DNA of 64,000 nucleotides from Certhia americana (Eukaryota > Chordata > Aves > Passeriformes > Certhiidae). The stretch spans positions 55,370,683 through 55,434,682 of the forward strand of contig CM031857.1 of NCBI GenBank assembly GCA_018697195.1, in the 5' to 3' direction. Of the stretch, positions 1 to 10,547 are shown piece after piece (within the stretch, counting starts at the first letter, position 1; each line of letters starts with the position of its first letter). The position numbers and the translations under genes were made by a program. A model generated the notes under the pieces. That model was not told the DNA's origin, ran no database searches, and was given only the letters and a program-made list of their open reading frames with translations.

Positions 1-3000
1 CTAATTATGGCCTTTACTCAATCCCATATAATCTAATCAGTACAGCCCTGCTGTACTGATGATATTGTCAGGGTTTAAAGAGGGGAAATAAAAGACACAA
101 ATTCTCACTGAAGAACCAACCACAGATATAAAGACATGAGCAATAAATATGAGCTCAAGCACAGATAAGGGCACTGGTGGGATTTTAAACCCAGGAAAGA
201 AGTCTGGGTTAAGTTTGAAGCTCCACCCCCACCTAGCTGCTGCAGTTTTATCTTCCTTCCTTTCTGACTACTTTCTTGTTAAGACCATGTTTTAAATCCC
301 TAATGTAATTTAAAGAGATTGATTTTAAATTTACACAGATACAGCCAAAAATCCCCTTTTATTTTAGTATACAAGTACCTTTATTCTGCATAGAGAGACA
401 GATAAACCAAATTATATAAAAAGCTCTCTACTAAAATATATATGAACATCTCTGTTGAGAGCTGTATCTGTGCAACCCGTGAAAAAGCATCAATCTCAAA
501 TGGTCTGTCTTGATTCTGTCATAGCTCAAAGGCTGTTTGGGGAACAGAAAAGTAGTTCTCATATTCATTCTTCCCATGCTTTCCACTTTTTATGCTTTTT
601 TTCTCCCCCACATGAACATCTCTTCAGTCTTTCCTCAGCAGTAACAGGTGCCATGATCTCCTTGACAGTTTCCTGCATGTCCAAAGGGTCTCTGAACAGG
701 TGAATTGAATCTAAATACTGATAATATTTTAACTCTGATAATATATTTACTCTAATATTAACTACTAATAAATAACTGGTAAACACATTTTACTGGTGTA
801 GGCAACTCCAGTACCTTACATGTCAAAAAACCCCCCCAAACTTATGGACTAAGTGTTAATTTAAGGAATATTGATTGCATTTCATATATGGCAAAGACTG
901 TTCTCCCATTGTTGGATTTGGAAGTCCTTCCTAATACACATTTCAAGATGTGTGTTTCAGTATTCTTCTGGTGTACAACATAAAATTTTTTAAGATCACC
1001 TTCGCTTTTGATGTGTGAACACTTCAGAAATATTTATGAGTGCTGCACTTCTGTCTAACATTGATAAACAGTAATATAATCTTCAAAGTTGAAGGAAATC
1101 TTTTCACATATATATTCTATGCTGGAATGATTCAAACCATTTTCAACAAGCTGCAGATTGCCACACGAGCTGTCCCTAATCATGAACATGTTGCTTTGAC
1201 AAGTCTGGAAAAGATGTAAGAGAATAAAAGCTTTTCTAAAAGAATGAGCATGTCACACAGAACTGATAAACAGCCTGTCCACACACTGAAACAAACGACC
1301 TGCGTTTGTTTCAATTATTCATGGTTTAGTTGGCAGCTGGCAATCTGCTCAAGGCTAAAGGCAGTGCAGCAGGCAGACAGCAGCATCATGTCTGTGCCCT
1401 GCACAGCCTACATGCCTCCCAGGCTCCCAGGTGTGCGGGGGTGGAAGACAGACAAGGCTCTTCCCACACATCACACCGTTCCCACCTATTCAGGGAATCA
1501 GGCTGGGTGCAAAACAGCTCTCCTCAATCTGCTTTCTCAGTGCGTGCTAGGAGCAATTGTGTGGTGAGGTAGGGAAAAACAATAGAGCGAGTGCCAAGTG
1601 CCTCCGACTGCTTTAATCTATCACAGACAGAGAGCAGACTCCTGCAACAATGTCACAGAATCACAGAATATTCTGAATTGGAAGGGAATCACAGGGATCA
1701 TCAAGTCCAACTCTTGCGTGAATGGCCCCATCTCTTCCATTTTACCATGAGTATTTATGTCAAAAATCAAGAAGGCAAGAAGGCTACCTCTGCTAATGTT
1801 AGAAATTAGAAGCATTTTTTAAAAATTAGAGAATATATTATTGTTAATGACCTGCTAAATGTTATAATTAAAATAATACTCTGTGCATATCAAACACAAG
1901 AAAAAGGGAAAAATATTACTAGTTTGTGGGGTCATCAAAGCACCAAATGATCCCGCTGAGCATGATACCCACAACTACAAGAGCTTTTTGATTACAGCAA
2001 AGCGTAACCAAATGTACATGAGAAAGATACTTCCAAATAACCTTAGCGACATAAATTCTTGCTTAGTTACATAAATTTTATGCTGCCAAGCATCATAAAA
2101 ATTTATGCAAACTAAAAAAAAAAAATTAACTTTGAAGTTTCTTTTGAGGTAGTATATTACACACACAGTATAGCTAAACAGTAAATTGAGTCACTTTCCT
2201 GGAACTGAAAACTCATACCTGACAGGCAAGTATTATTTTATCTACCAACTCCCTAAAGCTCTGAGGAAGACAAAAGTGATTGAGGGACTCTTGTACTTCT
2301 CATCAGGAAGTATCCCCTTAGAAACACCAATTCCACTATGGACTATAATTTCAAAATATGGAAGGAAGTGCACAGATTGATGTAAAGACTAAAAGGCTGT
2401 GAGACACAGTTGAGTTCTGTATAGAAAATCCATATAATATTTTGGGGGGAAAGTATTTTATATTTGTAAGCAATCCAATGGAAAGCTTCCCGATAGGGAA
2501 CATAAGTAATGTTTATTTGTGTAGACCTGACAGCCCCTTTTCTAGAAACCTACAGTGTTCAGAGTAGTTTTGTCCAGAGTGCCTGGACACATGTAAACAA
2601 TCATCCTTGATGCATTGGCAAAGGACAAGGTCTTGAACCACACACAAGGTAACTGCCCCCAGTGCCTCACAGACCAGAATGAACTACAAAACTACGGGTC
2701 CTTGCACCTGTAATTTGTTTTTTCTCCACTGGCCTGAGACCTATCAAAAGAAATGGAGGAAATTTGACATCCAAAATACATCTCAGAAAATTTACACAAG
2801 CTCTTTTACTCTCTTTCCAACCTGCTCTAAGAGGGTTGTGTGTTCTGTTTCAAGGGAATGCTACTCTGGTTCTCAGAAAATGGAGGAAGCATTTCCTCTA
2901 ATCATCTGAATCTCGAGTGCACAACTGAAATGTTCTGTAATAGTGACATAAAATATTTAATCTAAAATACTTGTGTTTTAAGGAAAAGAATCTGAATATA

Positions 3001-3016
3001 ATTCAATTTTAATTAC
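1..3016 (-). other. GPALPP1: GPALPP1 intron 3 (partial)
   Basis: Non-coding, AT-rich. No further GPALPP motif was found on the minus strand, so the next exon lies outside the window. The only repeat I recognise is a CR1 fragment near 1.66 kb. The rest shows nothing I can name. Confidence 0.75.
1654..1745 (-). repeat. CR1 LINE 3'-end fragment
   Basis: Begins with CACAGAATCACAGAATATTC and continues through TTGGAAGGGA and TCATCAAGTCCAACTC, followed by GAATGGCC. This is the reverse complement of the 3' end of a CR1 element, so the element points along the minus strand. It is heavily truncated. The right-hand limit is approximate. Confidence 0.75.
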
Positions 3017-3112
3017 CTCTCTGGAGAATCATCCTGTTTTTTAAATCCAGGAGGAAGAGCTGGCCCAAAAAAGCCATCATCATCATCATCTTCATGAATT
3101 CTTTTTGGCTTT
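3017..3112 (-). CDS. GPALPP1: GPALPP1 coding exon 3
   Basis: Encodes KPKRIHE, five Asp codons, GFFGPALPPGFKKQDDSPER. The basic KPKR followed by an acidic run and a third GPALPP motif matches the family. The acceptor AG is at 3114-3113 and the donor GT at 3016-3015. The first base completes the Lys codon split with exon 2. The Asp run is an interrupted-free (GAT)5 on the coding strand, so its length could vary between individuals. Confidence 0.92.
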
Positions 3113-6100
3113 CTGCAAATACAGATTTCACTTAATAATTACCTTGACACGCATAGCAATTATCTACATTTTAAAAAGGAAAAAAAAAACCACATAAAAT
3201 TTTTTCATAGGGTCTTCTGTACTAAATATCCTGCTGTTACCAAGGAAACAGTGCAAAAGGATGCAAAATGATTTGAAGCAATTAAAAAATTGGGAGTATA
3301 AGATTCACTTCAAAAACGTTCTGACATTTAAAAAAAGAAAAAAACCTAAAAAAACAACACGGAGAATGCTTTTTGCTGTGGAAAGAAGTTTAGTATAATG
3401 TTGAAATACCATTTTCTAGTCACAAAGTAATTTAAAATTCAGTACACTTCTTTCTCCATTTTTATACAGTCTGCATTTTAAGTAGTATTTTTCCTGTTCA
3501 ATTCTAAATAGCTGAAAAGCTATTGACTAAGAAAACAAGAAAAAAATTAATAAATAATTAAAATTTGAATAATAACTACTCTAGCATGATGGCCTTCAAG
3601 TCTCTTATACGAGGCTTAGAGCAAACACAAAAATTCTTAACACAGCAATTGTGAGTAATCAACCCAACATATGAGAGTATCCACCGACTTCTGTTACTTG
3701 GTAAACAATTCAGGTTTTTTCATTAGAGTTGACTTAACTGAATGCATAAATTCATGTCCATAAACAGGTCTTAGGGCCTCTCAAAGAGAGCTAGTATACC
3801 AAAACCAGGGCTAAACTCAAGTACCAAATACTTATGTACATGGTAAGTGGTGTCAGTCCTTAGCATAAACATGCAAATTTGCAGAACTAACATAAAACAT
3901 ATAAATGCAGAGATCTGACTGCCCCAAATAACTTAATTCCACCATAAGGTGTCAAACATTCTTAACCATGAAGAACATGCAGAAGACGTAACCGAAAGTT
4001 TTACACCGAGTTTACCTTTTTTTATACAACCGTGACTCTTTTTAATAAGTTAGACACATTACATTTGCAATACAATTTGTAAACATACAAATAACCCAAA
4101 AACATACTCACTTGGGTGCTGGATCTCCTTCTGTCTCCTCTTCACAATCCCTGTTTGTGTCTCTGGGTAGAGGAAGAGATTCTGAGTCATCATCACTGCC
4201 AGGAGTTTCTGAGCTACAGCTGCTTTTGTAGTCTGGAGGCAGTGCTGGTCCTGCAACTGAACATCCAGAGTTATTTGGGATCATAAAATCACAGAATCGT
4301 TTGGATTGGAAGGGACCTTAAAGATTATCTAGTTCAAATCTCCTTGCCATGGGCAGGGAAACTTCTACCAGACCAGGTTTAATAAGGATACCTACTAAAT
4401 GTTTCAAATGAGTAGGATCTATCATGGCACTTCCAAAACACATATTTACTTGGAATTAAGTTTCTTCGATCACTGCTCTCTCTAGCATTTAGAGAAGACA
4501 TCTAAACACATTTCTAGAAGTTACTTCTTTCAGCACCTTATTTCTGTCTACAGCCTGCCCTGAACTATTCTGACTTAAGACATTAGTAATCCATTACTAT
4601 GTGAGCATCCTCTGGAACAGGACTAGAAAGCCCTGTTTTATATAACAACTAATGTACAACGGATGTGGCATAAACCAGTACATTTAAAAGAAACACCTTA
4701 ATAAAGCATTTGAAGCTTACTAGTGAAGAAACATATCATCAGTACATACACAGCATGGGAGACCATAAATTATTAAATGGGAGCAGTTGTGACCATAAAG
4801 AATTAACTTAATTGCCAGCCTGCTTCAGAAATGGTTTAATGGTTAAGGTTATTCCCAGTTCAGCTAAATGTGAACAGCAGGGACAGATTTAAGTACTCTG
4901 CTGAAAAGGGTATGATTTAGGCATTCAGAGAATGAATTCAAAGAATTGTTGCTGTCAGAAGGCCAGGGCAGTGTATGGAGCTCTCATGCTCCAGTAAAAC
5001 CTTCATCCTCTGGGGTAATATCTCAGCAAAATTAAAATTCAAACGCTAACACTGCTAACAGGCCTGAGCTGTGTCTGGCACCGTGACCACAAGCAGATAC
5101 TGATCTTCATAGATTTATTTGGATGCAGTACCATGTGCAGTGGGTCCAGAAGCAGCTTAGCCATCAATCCTAACAGCAAATGCTCTCAAAACGAGACCCT
5201 TAACACAGACACCCTCACAGGCTCAATCAACAAGGAGCCAGTGGGAGCAACCAAAAACCAGCAATGGTCCCAAGATAAGAGCCTTTCCAATCCAGGGCAA
5301 GGCACCCATTTACACAAAAGCAGTACAAGCAGCCCATGTTCCCATGTAATGGAGATTTGATTCTACTAATGACATAGCAACCTGAGATGCAGACACCATT
5401 CCTACTCTTAGTATCTCAAGCACTGAGTACAAGACTTGCAGGACAGAAAGGTGTTTTGGTGAAGAAAAGACATTGTTCCCTTTATGAACAGTCAAGGGTC
5501 AGATGAAAAGATAAATGGTACCAGGAAATTAGATCTCCAGTTGAAGAACTACAACTTTTTGATAGCACAAAATACAACCTGATGCATATTACGGTTCCAT
5601 TGTTAGCTGACAAAGGCTAGGCAAAAATCAAGTCCTTTGAGTGAGCTTCACAAAGCTTTTAATCACCTTTAGCACAAGACACAAGGACAGTCCACTAGTT
5701 AGAAAGCATCCAGGCAGATCTGCCACTTTGTTTCCTGTTTTAATGGAAAAGACTTTTACTGGGACATACAAGTCCATTTCAGCACTAGGAAGGAAAAAAA
5801 CCAACCGACAAACCACTTCTTTCACCTGGAAATAACGCAACACAACACCCTAGCCTATAAAAGTAAAATAAGTTCAAGATGAAAGGAAACAAACAGATGA
5901 ATGATAAGTTGGAATAGAAACTGCTATCAAGAAGTATCCTCTTTTGGTACAAAAAGTGCCACTTGAATAAAAGCACTTAAGACCCAGACAAAGCCTGCAC
6001 AACTGCTTTATCCAGCTACCTGGTGCCCTGACATCATGCAAGCAGACTTCATTTGCTCTAAATGGGGGAAAAAAAAAAAAAAGAAAAAAAAAAGAAAAAG

Positions 6101-9100
6101 AAAAAAAAAGAAAAAGAAAAAAAAAAGAAGACTTGGAATGGAAGGAACAAACTCAGATCCAATTTGATGAGTCTGATACTAGAGAGGAAAAGAGAAATTA
6201 GAAGCAGTGTTGTGATCTGCACAGAACTAGCAAAACGAAAACTATTTAAGGAAGGAGACTGGTCCCACTGGCAGGCTGCTCAACACCAGGGCTAACACAC
6301 AAACTTTTATCCGAATTCCTCTCCATTATGTTAGCAAAACTGTTTGCAGGAGCTATGCAATAAGCTGGATAGGGGATCTTAAAAGGCACATAAATAACAC
6401 TGCAAACCACAGCACTCCCCTGAAAGAACTGTTTGTTCATGGAACTGCAGCCTAAGCAGGTCAACCATAAATTAAATAGAGACAGAGACTGACTAATGAA
6501 GGGAAAATGGCATTTAAAGTCCGAGGAAGAAAAAGTCCTTGGATATGGTGAAAAGAAATGGAAGGGAAAGAGACTTTGGGTTCAAAATTAATATGATCAT
6601 GGTACTGACAGATTAACAATCAGCACAGGCAGATACAGTTATGGATCAGGGTGGTTTGGGGAGCCACAAGAAAGAACAGAAAGGTAGGACTGGAAATTGC
6701 TAAGCATAAATTCTGGGAGCAAAGAAAGAAAAGGGTGAGGAGGGGGGCAAGATATTATCAGAAGGCTGTGAAATTCCCCAAAAGCCATGGAAATGTGGAA
6801 AAATACAGACAAAAGGAGGAACAGAGGATAGCTCAAAGAGTCAGGAAACTAAACCTAACGAGGCGAGGATGTAGCAATGCCGGAGCAACAGAAAAGTGAC
6901 AAAGTAACCAGAGCTCGGAACAATTCTGAGCAGGACAAGGGGATAAAAAAAAAGTATGAGAAGAAAATCTTTGTGATGGTGAGGGGAGAAATAGGACCAA
7001 GTGAGACTGAAGTGAATGTTTCACAGCTACAAGAAGTGATCATCCTACTAATAAGCTGTCTCTGGTGATTATCTGCCTAAAATTTAAATCAATTCAATTC
7101 AGAAACCAAATTTTTGTTTTGTTTCGGTAGGGTTATTTCTCCTGTATTTGGGGATTCGAAGCAATCTAAGATATGTACTGGGAAGCTCTCAAAGACAGCC
7201 AAGGCCTTTCAGCTCCAGCACAGTGGTAGATCAACCCAGACATATCAACAACATTATTGTAGCAAATGTGGCCTCAATGCTGAAACAGACAAAACTCCCT
7301 TCTGTGCCTCTGGTTATTTTTAGCCATTCCCTAGCACTCATCTCCTTCTGGTACAAGGACAGCCCAGTGGCAGGGACAAATGGGACAAAGGAAGTATGAT
7401 TCCTCCAGCAGGAGCACAGATAGTCCAGTTTCAAAGCAACAATGTGAAGAATCAGGAAATGAATGTGTCCCATGGACTGGACAAGCTGAAGAGTGTAAAG
7501 GATTTACCAGGGATGAGCTTTTGGGTCTGCCCAGCCACCATTTACGTCCATCCCGTTCCTGATTAAGAGTCACAGAAGTATTACTAGCACCACTTCTCTG
7601 ACACCAAAGGTAGTCCAAGGGCAATGTGGTTTGTCCCATGGTAAGAACACCAGTGGGTACTGCATGAGAAAGTGTCTGGATGCTCATATCCAGAGGGGTG
7701 GTGGGAGTGGGGCTCAAGGGGGCTGAGATATTTGCTACTGACTGTGGTCAAATCAGCCAGCACGAGGGTATAAAATGCTGCTGGAAACTAGGCCAGCTAG
7801 TCTCCCAAGGCTGCAGACAGCTTCCAGGTGGATTGCCTCCAGAAGATATATATTAGCAATAAATCTAATCATAGTTATACATAATCACTCTCCTATTTTT
7901 TGTGTCTGTCTGAGAGCCTCCTCTTGTGCCTGAAAGTCTTCTCTGCCACAGGCTGCTCAAAGTCCTATTTTGTTGCTGTTAGGAGACAGAAACTCAAAGT
8001 AGACTAAAAAAACAAGTGCTCTTTAAGAAAAGCAATGAGCAGCTCAAATATCAGTGAGACTACTAAGACAGGAAAAGTATTGGAAAAGCTGTTGAGCTTT
8101 GAAAGGTGAAGCATCTCTCAAAATAGTTAAATAACACAAGGGAAATTGTTACAGAACAAATTCTAGGCCCATTTGACTCAAGACCCAGCAAGTGCTGCAG
8201 CACAGAAGGTGCTGGTGGCAGCCCCACCATGTGATTTTTGTCACTCCAGGTGCAGGGCTCCAGATGGAGCTGTAGTTCTGTACAGCAAAGTGTGTTATGC
8301 CAAAATACTTGCTCTCCTTTCTTCCTCTGCACTGCAGCAATCTGCCTCATGGGGTGAGCAGGGACACTTGGCTGCTGTAAGTAAAAGTCAGGAGAAGTTT
8401 GTAAAAATCATAAACCCAAACAACCTGCCAGTAGCTGGAGTTTGGGGGTTTTGTTTGTTTGTCTTCCAAGGCAAATAAATTCCTTCACCCACTTCTCACA
8501 GAAATTTCCAAGCAGACCTTGGATCAGTTGCCAGTGCAACTGTAATACCATGGAACGGATTTACTCTGAGACAAAGAGGGGACAAACTCAGCTGAGTAAC
8601 CTAGATTAGACACTGCTGAAAAACCCGATGTCACAAACCCATGGCCTAAGGATAAGTTGAACTTGTTTTGTTCATACAGATACAGATACTTGCAGCATGC
8701 ATCAGTTTGTTGATGGAAAGTGAATAAGCCGCTAACACATATATGGCCAGGAAAGGCAATACTAGCTCGAAGTCAGGGCTTCAGGGCAAAGCTGATATCC
8801 GGACCCAGAGCTTGATGTTGCCATGGTGTCAGCTAATGCAGCAGCTCTGTCCCTCTTGCTATTGCTCCCTCTTCTGGATTAAAAAATTAGAGAGCAGGCA
8901 AGCACAACAAACCTTTCCCATCAGAGCTGCCTTCTTTGCAGTAACCAAACTGCTAGAATATATGAATATTATGAATATATGTACCAGTAAATATATGTAC
9001 TAGTGCCTTGAACCTGGATTAAAGGCAAGGAGTGCAAACGCTCCAAGTGATGCTTCCAGAGATATTACTGACAGAATGTAAGTATTTTATGTAAGAATGT

Positions 9101-9877
9101 TAGTGGGGGAACTGAGCTCCACTGCAGAAGAGCCAGCCTGTCAGTCAGCTGGTCTCGGTGGAATCCCACTTCTGATGTGATGGCTCTCGACATGAGGGAC
9201 CCTGTCAGGCGAGGAACACAGCCCCACTGACGGGGGTCAGTCCGCTCCACATCCTGAGGTACACCGCCTGGAAAATCACGGCTGATGAAGTGGTTTGGCT
9301 CGGTCAAACCTCCTTTGGCTCAGCCTCCTCCTTTTCTACCCACTAATTTCACACTTGGAGCTGCTGAAGAGCACAGGCTTCAAAGGGCACGCGAGACTTG
9401 AGCGGGACAAAAGCAAGTGACTCAAAGCAGTATTTTTCTAAAACGACTTTGAGAGCGTTTCATATCCGCAGCATTCCATCGCACATAGCACTTTTTATTT
9501 TTTTTTTTTTCCCCTGTAAAAGTCACTGTAACACCGCTCCCGGGAAGTTTAGCTCCACGCAGGTGCCGCATTGGCGGTGCACACCCCGCGCTGTGACACC
9601 CTGCGCTGCCGCTCCGCTCTCCCACGCTCGGAGCATCCCGCGCTGTGGAACACGGGCCGCACAGCCGCTCCATCGCACTCACAGAGCAGCTCACGCTACG
9701 GAACACCGCCTGCAGGCCCCGCTCGCCCACCCACGGAGCATCCAGAGCATAAGGGCCGCAGAGCCCCGCTATCCCACCGCCGGCGCTCTCACCCTGGCTG
9801 AAGTCCTCGCCCGGCTCGGCCTCAGCGCGGCGCGGGAAGCCGGGCGGCAGCGCGGGGCCGATGAGCTGGCGGGCCAT
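3017..9877 (-). CDS. GPALPP1: GPALPP motifs-containing protein 1, 5' part (exons 1-3, partial)
   Basis: Three coding exons on the minus strand, 9877..9793, 4256..4112 and 3112..3017, join in frame with consensus GT-AG junctions. The protein starts MARQLIGPALPPGF, very close to the start I recall for mammalian GPALPP1 (KIAA1704). Each exon carries one copy of the family hallmark: IGPALPPGF, AGPALPPDY and FGPALPPGF. The segment seen is rich in Asp, Glu and Ser and probably disordered. The family's C-terminal DUF3752 region is not in the window, so the gene continues past position 1 (last intron seen is at least 3.0 kb). The molecular function is not established. The head-to-head position with NUFIP1 agrees with mammalian synteny, where GTF2F2 lies on the far side. 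Identity is confident; the exact exon 2 start is less so, because two acceptors lie 6 bases apart. Confidence 0.92.
3113..4111 (-). other. GPALPP1: GPALPP1 intron 2
   Basis: A 999-base intron, AT-rich, with short A runs and no recognised repeat or RNA gene. Boundaries follow from the phase match between exons 2 and 3. Confidence 0.85.
4112..4256 (-). CDS. GPALPP1: GPALPP1 coding exon 2
   Basis: Encodes VAGPALPPDYKSS, then an acidic Ser-rich stretch (GSDDDSES and CEEETEG) ending in DPAP. The donor at 4111/4110 reads CAA|GTGAGT, phase 2. Two acceptors sit 6 bases apart: TTCAG before 4256 and TTGCAG before 4250. Both keep the frame and differ only by adding or omitting Val-Ala. I chose 4256 because the mammalian protein, as I recall it, has VAGPALPP. 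The upstream polypyrimidine tract is poor, and a CR1 fragment begins about 20 bases into the intron. Confidence 0.88.
4275..4400 (-). repeat. CR1 LINE 3'-end fragment beside GPALPP1 exon 2
   Basis: Contains ATCACAGAATCGTTTGGATT, GGAAGGGACCTTAAAGATTA and TGCCATGGGCAGGGA, then ACCAGACCAGG. This is the reverse-complemented tail of an avian CR1, inserted in the same orientation as GPALPP1. Its 3' end lies roughly 20-25 bases upstream of the exon 2 acceptor. The right edge is approximate. Confidence 0.85.
6062..6130 (+). repeat. A-rich (A)nG simple repeat
   Basis: An almost pure run of A with single G interruptions every 5-15 bases. The 24-residue Lys-rich open frame across it is a composition effect. 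It lies in GPALPP1 intron 1. Confidence 0.95.
9609..9780. repeat. Degenerate GC-rich tandem repeat, about 50-bp spacing
   Basis: Similar segments recur starting near 9609, 9665, 9719 and 9765. They share CCGCTC, CCCAC or CACTCA, CGGAGCATCC or ACGGAACACC, and GGGCCGCAGAGC-like pieces. Copies are imperfect, with spacing of about 46-56 bases, so this is an old minisatellite in the first intron of GPALPP1 within the CpG island. Confidence 0.55.
9793..9877 (-). CDS. GPALPP1: GPALPP1 coding exon 1
   Basis: The ATG at 9877 has a strong context, with G at -3 and G at +4. The exon encodes 28 residues from MARQLIGPALPPGF to EDFSQ plus one base of the next codon, so intron 1 is phase 1. The donor at 9792/9791 reads CAGG|GTGAGA on the minus strand. 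The frame is also open for over 200 codons upstream of this ATG, but that stretch is GC-rich and antisense to NUFIP1 exon 1. I take the ATG that begins the conserved MAR-LIGPALPP sequence. Confidence 0.93.
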
Positions 9878-10114
9878 GGCGAGGCCGGCTCCGGGGGCAG
9901 CCCGGCCGCGTCCCGCTCCGCTTCCCTGCCCCCGCCCCTGCGGCGCTCCGGGATGACGCCACTCCCGCCGGCAGGCAGGGCGGGAAGGAGGGAGGGTTTT
10001 CCTTTCTCGGCCCGGACGTGACGCGTTCGGCAGCCGCCGCCGGAGGGCCCCACGTGGTGGTGCGAACGCAGCGCGGAGCGGGGTCTGTACCCGAGCCGCC
10101 TCTCCGGGCCCGAC
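9878..10114. promoter_or_regulatory. Bidirectional GPALPP1/NUFIP1 promoter region
   Basis: The 237 bases between the GPALPP1 ATG (9877, minus) and the NUFIP1 ATG (10115, plus) must hold both 5' UTRs and both core promoters. Visible elements are a GC box at about 9931-9938 (CCCGCCCC), TGACG-type CRE/ATF half-sites at about 9954 and 10019, and a perfect E-box CACGTG at 10051-10056. I see no TATA box, as expected for a CpG-island promoter. Transcription start sites cannot be placed from sequence alone. Confidence 0.75.
9953..10021 (+). other. Possible short upstream ORF for NUFIP1
   Basis: ATG at 9953 opens a 22-codon frame (begins MTPLPPAG) ending at TGA 10019-10021, 93 bases before the NUFIP1 start. 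It matters only if transcription starts upstream of 9953, which is unknown. Confidence 0.3.
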
Positions 10115-10547
10115 ATGAACCCCTTCGCCTGGTACCCGCCGCCCCCGCCGGGGCTGCCTCCGCCGGGCATTCCCCCGCCTTTCTTCTGCCCGCCGCCCTC
10201 CTGGGACACGAGCTTCTGGGCTGCACCCGTGCCCTACCCGCCGCCCGGCCGCTACCCGCCGCCCGGCAGCACCTACGCGGCCGCCGACACCTACTCGCAG
10301 CCCGAGAGCTACTCGCAGCCCGCCGACAGCTACCCGCCCGCTGAGGGCTACTCGGATCCCGCCCAGAGCGTCCCTCCCGCCGAGAGCTATCCCCAGCCTG
10401 CCCAGAATTACTCGCAGCCCGCCGAGGGCTACCCGCCGGCTCAGAGCTACCCTTCCCCCGAGGGCTTCCTTCCCCCTCACGGCTACACCTCGCCTGCAGC
10501 CTGGTTCCCGCCGGCCTACGGAGCGCGACCGCAGGGCTCGCACGCTG
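10115..10547 (+). CDS. NUFIP1: NUFIP1 exon 1 (Pro/Tyr-rich N-terminus)
   Basis: The start [13 protein letters not shown] has G at -3 in its Kozak context, is followed by an open frame to the donor, and sits at the CpG island edge. It encodes 144 residues plus one base (phase 1); the donor is GCTG|GTGAGG. The sequence is low-complexity: Pro-rich at 8-50, then about eleven 6-7-residue repeats of the type Y-S-Q-P-A-E-S at residues 60-129. It is probably disordered. Confidence 0.92.

Larger units (their letters stand above)
4257..9792 (-). other. GPALPP1: GPALPP1 intron 1
   Basis: A 5.5-kb intron. It contains a CR1 fragment next to the exon 2 acceptor, an A/G-rich simple repeat near 6.1 kb, and, at its 5' end, the CpG island with a degenerate GC-rich tandem repeat. 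Short open frames on both strands (for example 7331-7717 minus) have no recognisable protein content or splice context. Nothing else is supported. Confidence 0.8.

Noticed and set aside
565..786. Minus-strand frame containing RDPLDMQETVKEIMAP, preceded by an acceptor-like CACCTGTTCAG.
   Set aside because: It looks protein-like, but I cannot match it to GPALPP1 or any known protein and there is no good donor after it. A database search of this segment would decide.
4059..4256. Open frame MQDQHCLQTTK overlapping GPALPP1 exon 2.
   Set aside because: A shifted frame of the real exon; it does not contain the GPALPP motif and runs through the splice donor.
7331..7717. 128-codon minus-strand frame in GPALPP1 intron 1.
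   Set aside because: No recognisable domain, promoter or splice context; plausible chance frame.
9422..10543. A 373-codon minus-strand open frame that runs antisense through NUFIP1 exon 1 and in frame into the GPALPP1 start.
   Set aside because: It is GC-rich and the upstream part mirrors the NUFIP1 repeat codons (Gly/Arg/Val/Ala). The conserved GPALPP1 protein begins at the internal ATG 9877. An extended N-terminus is not supported by family knowledge.
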